Shown: positions 24,423 through 31,223 of the stretch, piece by piece | Numbering within the stretch: the stretch's first letter is position 1 | Layout of the letters: each line of letters opens with the position of its first letter | Notes under the pieces: generated by a model | Database searches by the model: none | The model's input: the letters and a program-made list of their open reading frames with translations, nothing else | What the model was told of the DNA's origin: nothing | Assembly (NCBI GenBank): GCA_051011575.1 | Contig: JBPCTR010000196.1 | Span: 1-31,223 of the forward strand | Source: SHLQ01 sp051011575 | GTDB taxonomy: Bacteria > Actinomycetota > Acidimicrobiia > Acidimicrobiales > SHLQ01 | DNA length: 31,223 bases | Direction: 5' to 3' | Position numbers and translations under genes: made by a program

Positions 24423-25127
24423 ATGCCGACGCCTCACATCTCCGCCCCCGACGGCGCATTCGCCGAGACGGTACTCATGCCGGGCGATCCAAAGCGGGCC
24501 GCCCACATCGCGAACACATGGTTCGACGATCCCGAACTGGTCTCCGAAGTCCGCGGCAACACCGGCTTCACCGGTACCTACCGAGGTACACGACTGTCCG
24601 TGATGCCATCCGGAATGGGCATGCCATCGGCGGCTATCTACATCACCGAGTTGGTGCGGCACTACGGCGTGAAACGGATCATTCGAGTCGGTACGGCGGG
24701 TGTGTACGCACCCGAGTTGGAGCTGCGACGAGTGGTGGCCGCCGACGAGGCGGTGACGAACAGCAACATTCCGGCGATCATCGGCGCCGATGTGCCGCTC
24801 CGCCCTTCAGCCGCGTTGTTGTCGACGGCGCAGTCGGTCGCCGCCGAGACGGGCGTCGACCTCGTGGTCGGCAAGGCCCTCTCGAGCGACGTCTTTTACG
24901 AGCCGAACGACGATGCGCGCCATGCGCACACCGCAAACGGCGTGCTGTGCGTCGAGATGGAGACCGCAGCGCTCTACGCGATCTGCGCGCTCGAGGGCGC
25001 CGAGGCGCTGGGCATCTTCACCATGACGGATCACCTGGTCACGGGAGAACATCTGAGCGCTGAAGAACGGCAGATGACCGTCGATGAAATGATCGAGTTG
25101 GGACTGAACACGGCGGTGGCGGCATGA
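24423..25127 (+). CDS. deoD: purine nucleoside phosphorylase, DeoD (hexameric NP-I) type
   Basis: A 234-residue DeoD-type phosphorylase that splits purine (deoxy)nucleosides with phosphate to free base and (deoxy)ribose 1-phosphate. Motifs are MPGDPKRAAHIA with the phosphate-binding Gly/Arg, PSGMGMPSAAIYITEL, RVGTAGVY, and the substrate site CVEMETAALYAI. The catalytic aspartate is in TMTDHL, matching Asp204 of the E. coli enzyme. The start at 24423 has AAGAAT six bases upstream, a poor but correctly spaced -10. The stop overlaps the start of the phosphohexomutase gene (ATGA). Mycobacterium tuberculosis also has its purine phosphorylase gene beside pmmB. Confidence 0.95.
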   Translation: MPTPHISAPDGAFAETVLMPGDPKRAAHIANTWFDDPELVSEVRGNTGFTGTYRGTRLSVMPSGMGMPSAAIYITELVRHYGVKRIIRVGTAGVYAPELELRRVVAADEAVTNSNIPAIIGADVPLRPSAALLSTAQSVAAETGVDLVVGKALSSDVFYEPNDDARHAHTANGVLCVEMETAALYAICALEGAEALGIFTMTDHLVTGEHLSAEERQMTVDEMIELGLNTAVAA

Positions 25128-26611
25128 GCGATCGACTGCATTTCGGCACGGCTGGGCTTCGAGCAGCACTGGGCGAGGGGCCGCTTCGCATGAATGATCA
25201 GGTGGTGTCGCAGGCTGCCACCGCGATCGGCCGGTGGCTCCCACCCGGGTCAGTGGTGGTGATTGGCGCTGACGCCCGTCACGGCTCCGAGGAGTTTGCC
25301 AACGTCACGGCCCGGATCCTCGCGGAGGCCGGACATGAGCCCCGATTGTTCGATCAGCCGGTGCCGACCCCGGTGGTGGCGTGGGCTGTGGGCGATTCCG
25401 ACGCGGCGGCAGGCGTGATGGTGACCGCGAGTCACAACCCGGCCACCGACAACGGATACAAGGTCTATTCGGCCGACGGTGGCCAGATCCTCCCTCCCGA
25501 TGCCGAGGCGATCGAAGCGATCATCGAGACGCTCGAGTGGCCCGAGTCGGTCGACACCGCACGTCCACCCGGCCTGACGATGCTCGGCGACGACGAGATC
25601 GATGGATACGTCGCCGCGATCGAGCGGCCGACACCGGTCGGTTCGCTCACGATCGTCTACACCGCGATGCATGGCGTGGGCGGTGCGCTGATCGAGCGGG
25701 TCCTGGGGTCAGCCGGTCACGAGGTCCATCCGGTTCCTGAGCAGCAACAGCCCGACCCCGACTTCCCGACCGCCGCGTTCCCGAACCCGGAGGAACCGGG
25801 CACGCTCGACCTGGCCATGGCCCTCGCCGCCGATGTCGACGCTGAGATGATCCTCGCCAACGACCCCGATGCCGACCGCCTCGCGGTCGCCGTACCGCGA
25901 GACGGCACGTGGGAACGGCTCACCGGCGATCAGATCGGGGTCCTTCTCGGTTGGTTTCTCCTCGGTCAGACCGAGGGAGAGCGCGCGGTGGTCACCACGA
26001 TCGTGTCGTCGTCGATGCTCGGCAAGGTCGCGGCGGCGGCCGGCGCGAAGATTCATACGGTCCTCACCGGCTTCAAATGGCTGGCGCGCAGTGGTGATGA
26101 CGAGCCCGATGTGCCGCTGATCTTCGGCTACGAAGAGGCGCTCGGATACTCCGTGAATCTCTCGATCCGAGACAAGGACGGGATCTCGGCCGCACTCGTG
26201 TTCTGCGAGATGGTGGCCCAACTCCGCGAACATGGACACACCGTCGACGACGTGCTCGACAACCTGTACGCGATCCACGGCGTACATGTGACGTCGCAGG
26301 TCTCGCAGCGCTTCGACGGCGACGACGCCATGGATCGCATGTCGGCCGCAATGACCCGTGTCCGTTCCGACCCGCCCACCGAAGTGGGTGGCCTGAGGGT
26401 GCTGCACATCGACGACCTCATCCACGGTGGGCGGCTGCCACCGTCAGATGTGTTGATCTACGCCCTCGAAGGCGGCCGGTTGATCATCCGCCCCAGCGGC
26501 ACCGAACCCAAGGTGAAGGCCTACGTCGAGGCCGTCGCGGGCGACCGCAGCGAAGCCGACCTGCGCCGGGCGCAGCTCGAGGACGCCGCCCGCCACCTCC
26601 TCGCCGGCTGA
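25124..26611 (+). CDS. pmmB: PmmB-like alpha-D-phosphohexomutase, possible phosphopentomutase
   Basis: A 495-residue mutase of the alpha-D-phosphohexomutase superfamily. The phosphoserine loop TASHNPATDNGYKVY has Ser103. The magnesium loop DPDADR is at 247-252, the sugar-specificity loop GYEEALGY at 335-342, and the phosphate-binding RPSGTEPK at about 456-463. Homologues are named PmmB or PGM2-like and may act on glucose-, mannose- or pentose-phosphates. Translational coupling to deoD suggests it turns ribose 1-phosphate from nucleoside phosphorolysis into ribose 5-phosphate, the job of DeoB in other bacteria. That role is an inference. The stop is nine bases from the convergent deaminase stop. 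Confidence 0.9.
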   Translation: MSDRLHFGTAGLRAALGEGPLRMNDQVVSQAATAIGRWLPPGSVVVIGADARHGSEEFANVTARILAEAGHEPRLFDQPVPTPVVAWAVGDSDAAAGVMVTASHNPATDNGYKVYSADGGQILPPDAEAIEAIIETLEWPESVDTARPPGLTMLGDDEIDGYVAAIERPTPVGSLTIVYTAMHGVGGALIERVLGSAGHEVHPVPEQQQPDPDFPTAAFPNPEEPGTLDLAMALAADVDAEMILANDPDADRLAVAVPRDGTWERLTGDQIGVLLGWFLLGQTEGERAVVTTIVSSSMLGKVAAAAGAKIHTVLTGFKWLARSGDDEPDVPLIFGYEEALGYSVNLSIRDKDGISAALVFCEMVAQLREHGHTVDDVLDNLYAIHGVHVTSQVSQRFDGDDAMDRMSAAMTRVRSDPPTEVGGLRVLHIDDLIHGGRLPPSDVLIYALEGGRLIIRPSGTEPKVKAYVEAVAGDRSEADLRRAQLEDAARHLLAG

Positions 26612-26620
26612 GCTCCCTGA

Positions 26621-28054
26621 TCAGCTCTCGGGCTGGAAGCGTCTCGCGATTTCTCGATGGCGGAGGAGCATTTCGTCGAGGTGCGGGCTTTGGAGGAAGC
26701 CGTTCTGTACAACCGTGCGGCCGTTGACAACGGTGTGCCAAGCAGAGGTGGGACCGCCGCGTAGCCAGCCTTCGACCGGATCGTCGAGAACACCGGAGAA
26801 CGTGGGGCCATCGAGCCGCCATACGGCGACGTCGGCAGCCGCACCAACCGACAGCTCGCCCAGCTCGCCCTGGCGCCCGAGGCAACCGGCGCCGCCGCGG
26901 GTGGCGACCTCGAGGGCCACCCGGGCGCTCATCTCGTCGGCGCCCGAGATCAGTTTGCCCTGGAGCATCGCGAGCCGGGCCTCCTGCCACATCGAGGCGC
27001 TGTCGGCCGACGAGGATCCGTCGCAGCCGAGCCCGACATGACAACCGGCGTTGCGCATGTCGATAACGGGAGCGATGCCCGAGCTGAGGATCATGTTGGA
27101 GCTGGGGCAGTGCGCGACGCCCACTCCCGCGGCGCCCAGCCGAGCGACCTCTTCGGGATTTGGGCGCACGACGTGCGCGCCCCAGGTGCGGTCGGTCATC
27201 CATCCGACATCTTCGTAGAGGTCGACCGGGCGCATACCGAACGTCTCGAGGGCGAAGCGGTCGTCCTCGGAGTTCTCGGCGAGATGGGTGTGCATCCGGA
27301 CGTCGAGCTTCTCGGCCAGTTCGGCCGTCTGTCGCATGAGGTCGGGCGTGACGCTGAAGGGACTGCAGGGTGCCAGCGCAATCTGGAGCATCGAGGCGTG
27401 GCCTGGATCGTGCCATCGTTTCACGTGCATCTCGGAGTTCGAGAGGATGTCTTCCTCGGGAAGCACCGCGTTGTCGGGCGGAAGACCGCCGTCCTTGATC
27501 GACAGGCTCATCGACCCGTAGGTGGGGTGAAATCGCATGCCGAGTTCCTGCGCGGCCTTGATCTCAGCGGCGAGGAGATCGCCCGAGTGGGTGGGGTGCA
27601 GATAGTGGTGGTCGCTCGACGTGGTGCAGCCCGAAAGCGCGAGCTCGGCGAGGCCTGCCCACGCCGCCACATAGACCGCCTCCTCGTCGAGGTTGTCGGT
27701 CCACAGCGGGTAGAGCGCCTGGAGCCAACCGAAGAGAGGCGCCGACACCATGCCCGGCCAGCCCCGGGTGAGGTTCTGGTAGAGGTGATGATGCGTGTTG
27801 ATGAGGCCAGGCGTCACCAGGCAGTCGTCGGCGCGCAGAATGCGCCGGAAGTCAGGCTTGGGGTCGGAGGCCGATCCGAGCGCCGAGATCGTGTCGCCCG
27901 TGATCGCGACCCAGCCGCCGCGCAGCTCTCGTCGGTCGTCGTCGACCGTCGCCACGACGCGGGCGTCGGTGATCAACATGTCGACGACCTCGTGGTCGGG
28001 TGGGTCGAACGGGAGCTCGTCCATGCGTCGAGTTTGGTCGAAGTCGGTGGTCAT
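26621..28054 (-). CDS. amidohydrolase, 8-oxoguanine deaminase-like
   Basis: A 477-residue COG0402 amidohydrolase, most like 8-oxoguanine deaminase and related guanine/atrazine hydrolases, which would deaminate a purine base. The metal-binding HxH is in PGLINTHHHLYQNLTR (H88, H90). THLAENSEDD carries a further metal/base residue, the third histidine is in the HCPSSNMIL region, and the last aspartate in LGCDGSSSADS. It starts at ATG 28054, overlapping the TSUP gene stop (ATGA); an internal ATG at 28024 is less likely. It closes an operon with a nucleoside-type binding protein and ABC ATPase, which supports a purine substrate. Confidence 0.85.
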   Translation of the reverse strand: MTTDFDQTRRMDELPFDPPDHEVVDMLITDARVVATVDDDRRELRGGWVAITGDTISALGSASDPKPDFRRILRADDCLVTPGLINTHHHLYQNLTRGWPGMVSAPLFGWLQALYPLWTDNLDEEAVYVAAWAGLAELALSGCTTSSDHHYLHPTHSGDLLAAEIKAAQELGMRFHPTYGSMSLSIKDGGLPPDNAVLPEEDILSNSEMHVKRWHDPGHASMLQIALAPCSPFSVTPDLMRQTAELAEKLDVRMHTHLAENSEDDRFALETFGMRPVDLYEDVGWMTDRTWGAHVVRPNPEEVARLGAAGVGVAHCPSSNMILSSGIAPVIDMRNAGCHVGLGCDGSSSADSASMWQEARLAMLQGKLISGADEMSARVALEVATRGGAGCLGRQGELGELSVGAAADVAVWRLDGPTFSGVLDDPVEGWLRGGPTSAWHTVVNGRTVVQNGFLQSPHLDEMLLRHREIARRFQPES

Positions 28055-28800
28055 CGGGCGAACTGCCAACCGGCGACGAACAACCCGAAGGCGATCACGA
28101 ACACGCGAAGCCACATGATGGGGAGCTTGCGCGCCCACCGCGCCCCGAACCGCGCACCAATCGTGCTGCCGATGAGAACGGGGATGACCGGGATCCACGC
28201 GATGAAGCCGGCGAACGTATAGGCAATCGCCGCCATCACCGTTCCCAGCGTCATCGTGATGTTCTTGGCGGCATTCGCGCTCAAGAAGTCGCCGAACCCG
28301 CGGATCGTGAACATCGCGATGAAGATGTTGCCGACCCCACTCCCGAAGTAGGTGAGGTACGCGGAGAAGGCGAAGATCAGCCCGGCTCCCACATGGCCGT
28401 CGGTGAGCGATGGCGCCGAGCGCTCGGCCCATCGCCGAACGGCCGGACTGATGGCGAACAGCCCGGTGGCACTGAGGATCAGCCACGGGACGAGGTCTTC
28501 GAAGATGTCGGCCCCGGTGGTGAGGAGGAGCAGAATGCCCACGAGTCCGCCCGCGAACACGATCGCAAGCTCTCTCGGATAGCGGCTCTTGTTCGCCTGA
28601 ACCTCCGGCCAGTACTCGGGAATAGCGGCGAGGTTGCCGGGTGTGAGCGCGGCCAGGGTCGATGTGGCTGCCGAGATCGGCGTGAGGCCGGTGAGCAGCA
28701 TGGCGGGGTAGGTGAAGAAGCTGCCGCCGCTCGATACCGAGTTGATCATGCCGCCCACCAGACCGGCTGCCAGGAGGAGCAGGCCCTCGGTCACCGTCAC
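28051..28800 (-). CDS. TSUP-family (TauE/SafE) membrane permease
   Basis: A 249-residue TSUP protein (formerly DUF81) with about eight hydrophobic segments and the two half-repeat signatures GGMINSVSSGGSFFTYPAML near the N-terminus and YFGSGVGNIFIAMFTIRGF in the second half. Known members move organic sulfonates or other small anions. Here it sits inside a purine-related operon, so its substrate may be a purine breakdown product, but nothing in the sequence fixes this. GTG at 28800 is chosen because it is seven bases after the ABC ATPase stop; GTG 28794 is an alternative. The stop overlaps the deaminase ATG. Confidence 0.85.
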   Translation of the reverse strand: MTVTEGLLLLAAGLVGGMINSVSSGGSFFTYPAMLLTGLTPISAATSTLAALTPGNLAAIPEYWPEVQANKSRYPRELAIVFAGGLVGILLLLTTGADIFEDLVPWLILSATGLFAISPAVRRWAERSAPSLTDGHVGAGLIFAFSAYLTYFGSGVGNIFIAMFTIRGFGDFLSANAAKNITMTLGTVMAAIAYTFAGFIAWIPVIPVLIGSTIGARFGARWARKLPIMWLRVFVIAFGLFVAGWQFAR

Positions 28801-28807
28801 GATGGGG

Positions 28808-30319
28808 CTATCCGGCTCCCGCCATGGCGAGTCCCAGACCCTCACGGGTCGCGTCGGCGCGGTCGATGATCGTCACGATGCGACCCTCGAACATCACTGC
28901 GATGCGGTCGGCGAGGGCGAGAATCTCATCGAGGTCCTCGCTGATCATCAGGATCGCCACGCCGTCACCCCGCTGCTTGATCAACTGTTCGTGGATGTAC
29001 TCGGCAGCGCCGATGTCGACGCCACGAGTGGGTTGAGCGGCGAGGAGCACACTCGGGTCGCTCTCCAGCTCTCTCGCCATGATCAGCTTCTGGATGTTGC
29101 CACCCGAGAGCGAGCTGGTGGGTGTGGCGAGGGTCGGGGTCTTCACGGCGAAGTCGTCGACGAGTTTCTGGCAATGCGAGCGGATCTTGTCGAAGTCGAA
29201 AAGCGCTCCCCGGCGGAAACGCTTCTCGTGGTGGTTGATGAGCAGAAGGTTCTCGCTCACCTCGAACTCGCCAACAGCACCATCCTTCATGCGCTCCTCG
29301 GGCACATAACTGAGCCCGGCGCGGCGCGTCTGGTCGGGGTTGGCGTGGCTGAGGTCGACGTCGTCGATCGACACACTTCCGGCTTGGGCGGGGCGCAGGC
29401 CGGCGATGGTCTCGGCCAGCTCGCGCTGACCATTGCCGGAGACCCCTGCGATTCCCACGATCTCGCCGGCGCGAACATCGAGGTCGACGTCCTTGACGGC
29501 GACGGTTCCCCGGTCGCCCCTCACCGAGACACCCCGGAGGGTCAGGCGCGCCGACCCCGTTGCGATATCTGGTTTGTCGGGGGCGAGGTTCACCTCACGG
29601 CCCACCATCATCTCGGCGAGTTGCTGTCGGCTCGTCTCGGCCGGAGTGGTGTCGCCGGTGACCCTGCCGTTGCGCAGCACGGTGATGCGGTCGCTCAGCT
29701 CCATCACCTCATGGAGCTTGTGCGAAATGAAGATGATGCCGGTTCCGTTTTCGGTCATCTGGCGCAGGATGACGAACAGGTCGTCGACCTCCTGCGGGGT
29801 GAGCACCGCGGTGGGCTCGTCGAGCACGAGGAGTTCGGCGTCGCGATACATCGCCTTGATGATCTCGACCCGCTGGCGTTCGCCGACCGACAGCTTCCAG
29901 ATCTCGACATCGGGGTCGACCGACAGGCCGTATTGGTCCGAGATCTCGACGATGCGAGCGGACACCGCGGTGAGGTCGGTGAGCGGACCGCGGGACGATG
30001 GCAGCCCGAGAGCCACGTTCTCGGCGACCGTGAGCGTCGGTACAAGCATGAAGTGCTGATGCACCATGCCGACGTGCTTCTCGATCGCGACCGTTGGCGA
30101 CGTGATGTCGGCGTGTTCGCCTCGCAAGAGAATCTCGCCCTCGTCGGGCAGATAGAGGCCGAAGAGGATCTTCATGAGCGTGCTCTTGCCCGCACCGTTC
30201 TCGCCGAGGAGCGTGTGCACCTCGCCCGCGCGGACGTCGAAACTCACCGAGTCGTTCGCGAGAACGCCGGGGAACCGTTTGGTGATGCCGCGCATCTCGA
30301 GCAGGGGTGCATCGCTCAT
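28808..30319 (-). CDS. ABC transporter ATPase with two NBDs, nucleoside/sugar (NupO/YufO) type
   Basis: A 503-residue double ATPase of the MglA/RbsA/NupO type that would power uptake with a BMP-family binding protein. The first domain has Walker A GENGAGKST (39-47), signature LSVGERQRVE and Walker B LLVLDEPTAVL. The second has a lysine-less Walker A-like GVSGNGQRE, signature LSGGNIQKLIMARE and VLLAAQPTRGVDIGA; this degenerate second site is normal for the family. ATG 30319 has GGTGGA about seven bases upstream, within a small hairpin. The two permease subunits expected are not in the window and may lie beyond the right edge. Confidence 0.93.
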   Translation of the reverse strand: MSDAPLLEMRGITKRFPGVLANDSVSFDVRAGEVHTLLGENGAGKSTLMKILFGLYLPDEGEILLRGEHADITSPTVAIEKHVGMVHQHFMLVPTLTVAENVALGLPSSRGPLTDLTAVSARIVEISDQYGLSVDPDVEIWKLSVGERQRVEIIKAMYRDAELLVLDEPTAVLTPQEVDDLFVILRQMTENGTGIIFISHKLHEVMELSDRITVLRNGRVTGDTTPAETSRQQLAEMMVGREVNLAPDKPDIATGSARLTLRGVSVRGDRGTVAVKDVDLDVRAGEIVGIAGVSGNGQRELAETIAGLRPAQAGSVSIDDVDLSHANPDQTRRAGLSYVPEERMKDGAVGEFEVSENLLLINHHEKRFRRGALFDFDKIRSHCQKLVDDFAVKTPTLATPTSSLSGGNIQKLIMARELESDPSVLLAAQPTRGVDIGAAEYIHEQLIKQRGDGVAILMISEDLDEILALADRIAVMFEGRIVTIIDRADATREGLGLAMAGAG

Positions 30320-30323
30320 GAAG

Positions 30324-30342
30324 AATCCACCTTCGGAGGATT
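30324..30342 (-). promoter_or_regulatory. hairpin covering the ribosome binding site of the ABC ATPase gene
   Basis: On the minus strand AATCC (30342-30338) pairs with GGATT (30328-30324), with further C-G pairs inside after one mismatch. The GGTGGA Shine-Dalgarno is in the 3' half, so the hairpin could lower translation of the ATPase relative to the binding protein. Confidence 0.35.
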
Positions 30343-30351
30343 GAGCAGCAG

Positions 30352-30381
30352 GTCCGGTCCGTCCCAGCGGACGGACCGGAC
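30352..30381 (-). terminator. strong hairpin between binding protein and ABC ATPase genes
   Basis: GTCCGGTCCGTCC (30352-30364) and GGACGGACCGGAC (30369-30381) are perfect 13-base inverted repeats with a four-base loop, 12 bases after the BMP gene stop. No T-run follows on the minus strand, so it is more likely an attenuator or an mRNA 3'-end stabiliser than a full terminator. Confidence 0.6.
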
Positions 30382-30393
30382 TCGCCTGACTGG

Positions 30394-31223
30394 CTAGCTG
30401 GTCGAGACGGTGCCGTCGATGATCTCGGCGATCACGTCGTTCACCCCGTCGGTCGCGCCCGAATCGAGGTCGTAGCAACCGTTGATCTCGATGAGTAGAC
30501 CACCGTTCTCGAGGTTGATGGCCATGGCCTCGCCCCCGAGGGTGCCGTCCTCGATCTGGCTGAACATGGTCTCGAGGATGACCTCCCAGTGGTACACCTG
30601 CGAGGCGACCACGAGCTCCTGGCCGGCGTCGCGCGACCACTGTTCCTGGTTGCTCTGCGTGCCGAACCACGGAAGTCCGTTCTGGGTGGCGACGTTCACC
30701 GCGCCAACGGTCGACTGCGACGTTCCGGTGAGCACGGCGGCGCCGTTGTCGACGTGAGCTTGGGCGGTCTCGGTGGCGAGGGCCACATCGCTGAACGAGC
30801 CGGTGTAGACGATGGAGGGAGCGGCGGCGCCGTTCGCCTGGGCGCCGGCGGCGAAGCCGTTGATGTAGGCAACGGCATCTCCGGCCTCGACCGGTCCGAC
30901 GACACCCATGCTCCCGCCACCGCTGATCTCGGCGGCAAGCCAGCCGTTCACGTAGCCTCCCTGGTCGGCCTCGGGGTAGTAGGCGTACACGTTGGGAAGA
31001 CCCTGCGTGTCGGTCGCCGTACCCCAGATGAACGATGTCTCGGGGAAGTCGGGAGCGATCTCCGCGAGGGATCCGCCGTACTGGGTTCCGTGGGCAACGA
31101 CCACGTCGATGCCGTCTTCGGCGTAGCCGCGAATCGCGGCGGCGGCCTCCTCGACGATGAACGTACCGTCGGTGATCTGGGGTTCGACGCCGAGTCGCGT
31201 GAGTGAGTCGATCATGCTCTGCG
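30394..31223 (-). CDS. BMP-family ABC substrate-binding protein (5' end beyond window)
   Basis: The last 276 or so residues of a basic membrane protein (BMP/PnrA/Med) family binding protein, which captures purine nucleosides outside the cell for an ABC importer. Features are GIDVVVAHGTQYGG, PETSFIWGTATDTQGLPNVYAYYPEADQGGYVNGWLAA, IGPVEAGD-like VVGPVEAGDAVAYINGFAAGA, and DVALATETAQAHVDNGAAVL. The mature N-terminus and lipoprotein signal are beyond the right edge. It is first in the visible part of the operon and is followed by a strong hairpin, then by the ATPase gene. Confidence 0.92.
   Translation of the reverse strand, partial: QSMIDSLTRLGVEPQITDGTFIVEEAAAAIRGYAEDGIDVVVAHGTQYGGSLAEIAPDFPETSFIWGTATDTQGLPNVYAYYPEADQGGYVNGWLAAEISGGGSMGVVGPVEAGDAVAYINGFAAGAQANGAAAPSIVYTGSFSDVALATETAQAHVDNGAAVLTGTSQSTVGAVNVATQNGLPWFGTQSNQEQWSRDAGQELVVASQVYHWEVILETMFSQIEDGTLGGEAMAINLENGGLLIEINGCYDLDSGATDGVNDVIAEIIDGTVSTS

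Noticed and set aside
28712..30397. 561-codon plus-strand open frame opposite the ABC ATPase gene
   Set aside because: It mirrors the ATPase gene in the antisense direction, shows no family motifs, and is explained by the high GC content. The same applies to long frames at 648-1739, 3430-4476 and 27038-28222.

Overview
The window is high-GC, gene-dense DNA with short intergenic gaps, stop/start overlaps (ATGA, GTGA, TGATG) and many gene starts that have no Shine-Dalgarno but an actinobacterial -10 hexamer (TANNNT) 6-7 nt upstream of ATG/GTG. This is typical of Actinomycetota with many leaderless mRNAs. The gene content (Mo-hydroxylase maturation genes, thiolase/SDR/crotonase operon, PEP carboxylase, adjacent deoD and pmmB) suggests an aerobic, heterotrophic, probably free-living actinobacterium, perhaps of the Acidimicrobiia. 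That placement is an inference. I see no mobile elements, CRISPR arrays, tRNAs or rRNAs.

Layout. 1-3.5 kb: a minus-strand operon for molybdenum-hydroxylase (CO dehydrogenase type) maturation (XdhC-like, an unknown 88-aa protein, MoxR-type AAA ATPase, CoxE-like VWA protein cut by the window edge), divergent from a MocA/MobA-like nucleotidyltransferase whose start nearly abuts that of xdhC. 3.5-4.7 kb: a divergent class III cyclase-like protein. 4.7-8.6 kb: a tightly coupled MarR-thiolase-SDR-crotonase operon on minus and, across a perfect palindrome, an AlkD-like DNA glycosylase on plus. 8.65-10.9 kb: thioesterase, MFS exporter and a small membrane protein on minus. 11-14.9 kb: a secreted 5'-nucleotidase with N-terminal RTX repeats, a terminator, and xylulokinase. 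14.9-18.6 kb: a DUF1111 di-haem lipoprotein on minus, divergent from a CbbX-like AAA protein overlapping an RlmG-like methyltransferase. 18.6-20.7 kb: a DedA-like membrane protein and a coupled pair of membrane proteins, the second of HTTM type.

20.7-21.6 kb holds the most notable item: a GrdB/PrdB-family protein whose reading frame is interrupted by a single in-frame TGA at 21204-21206. Homology-like sequence continues in frame beyond it (Sec-Pro-Val-Cys), and a hairpin with the geometry of a bacterial SECIS element follows directly. Read as selenocysteine, this makes one 304-residue selenoprotein; a standard gene call splits or truncates it.

21.7-31.2 kb: PEP carboxylase, then a purine region. 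On plus, DeoD purine nucleoside phosphorylase is coupled to a PmmB-like phosphohexomutase, a likely phosphopentomutase. Converging from the right edge on minus are a BMP-family nucleoside-binding protein (cut by the edge), a double-NBD ABC ATPase, a TSUP permease and an 8-oxoguanine-deaminase-like amidohydrolase. Together these look like uptake, deamination and phosphorolysis of purine nucleosides. Two hairpins between the binding protein and the ATPase may set their relative expression. No stretch over 300 bases lacks a gene.
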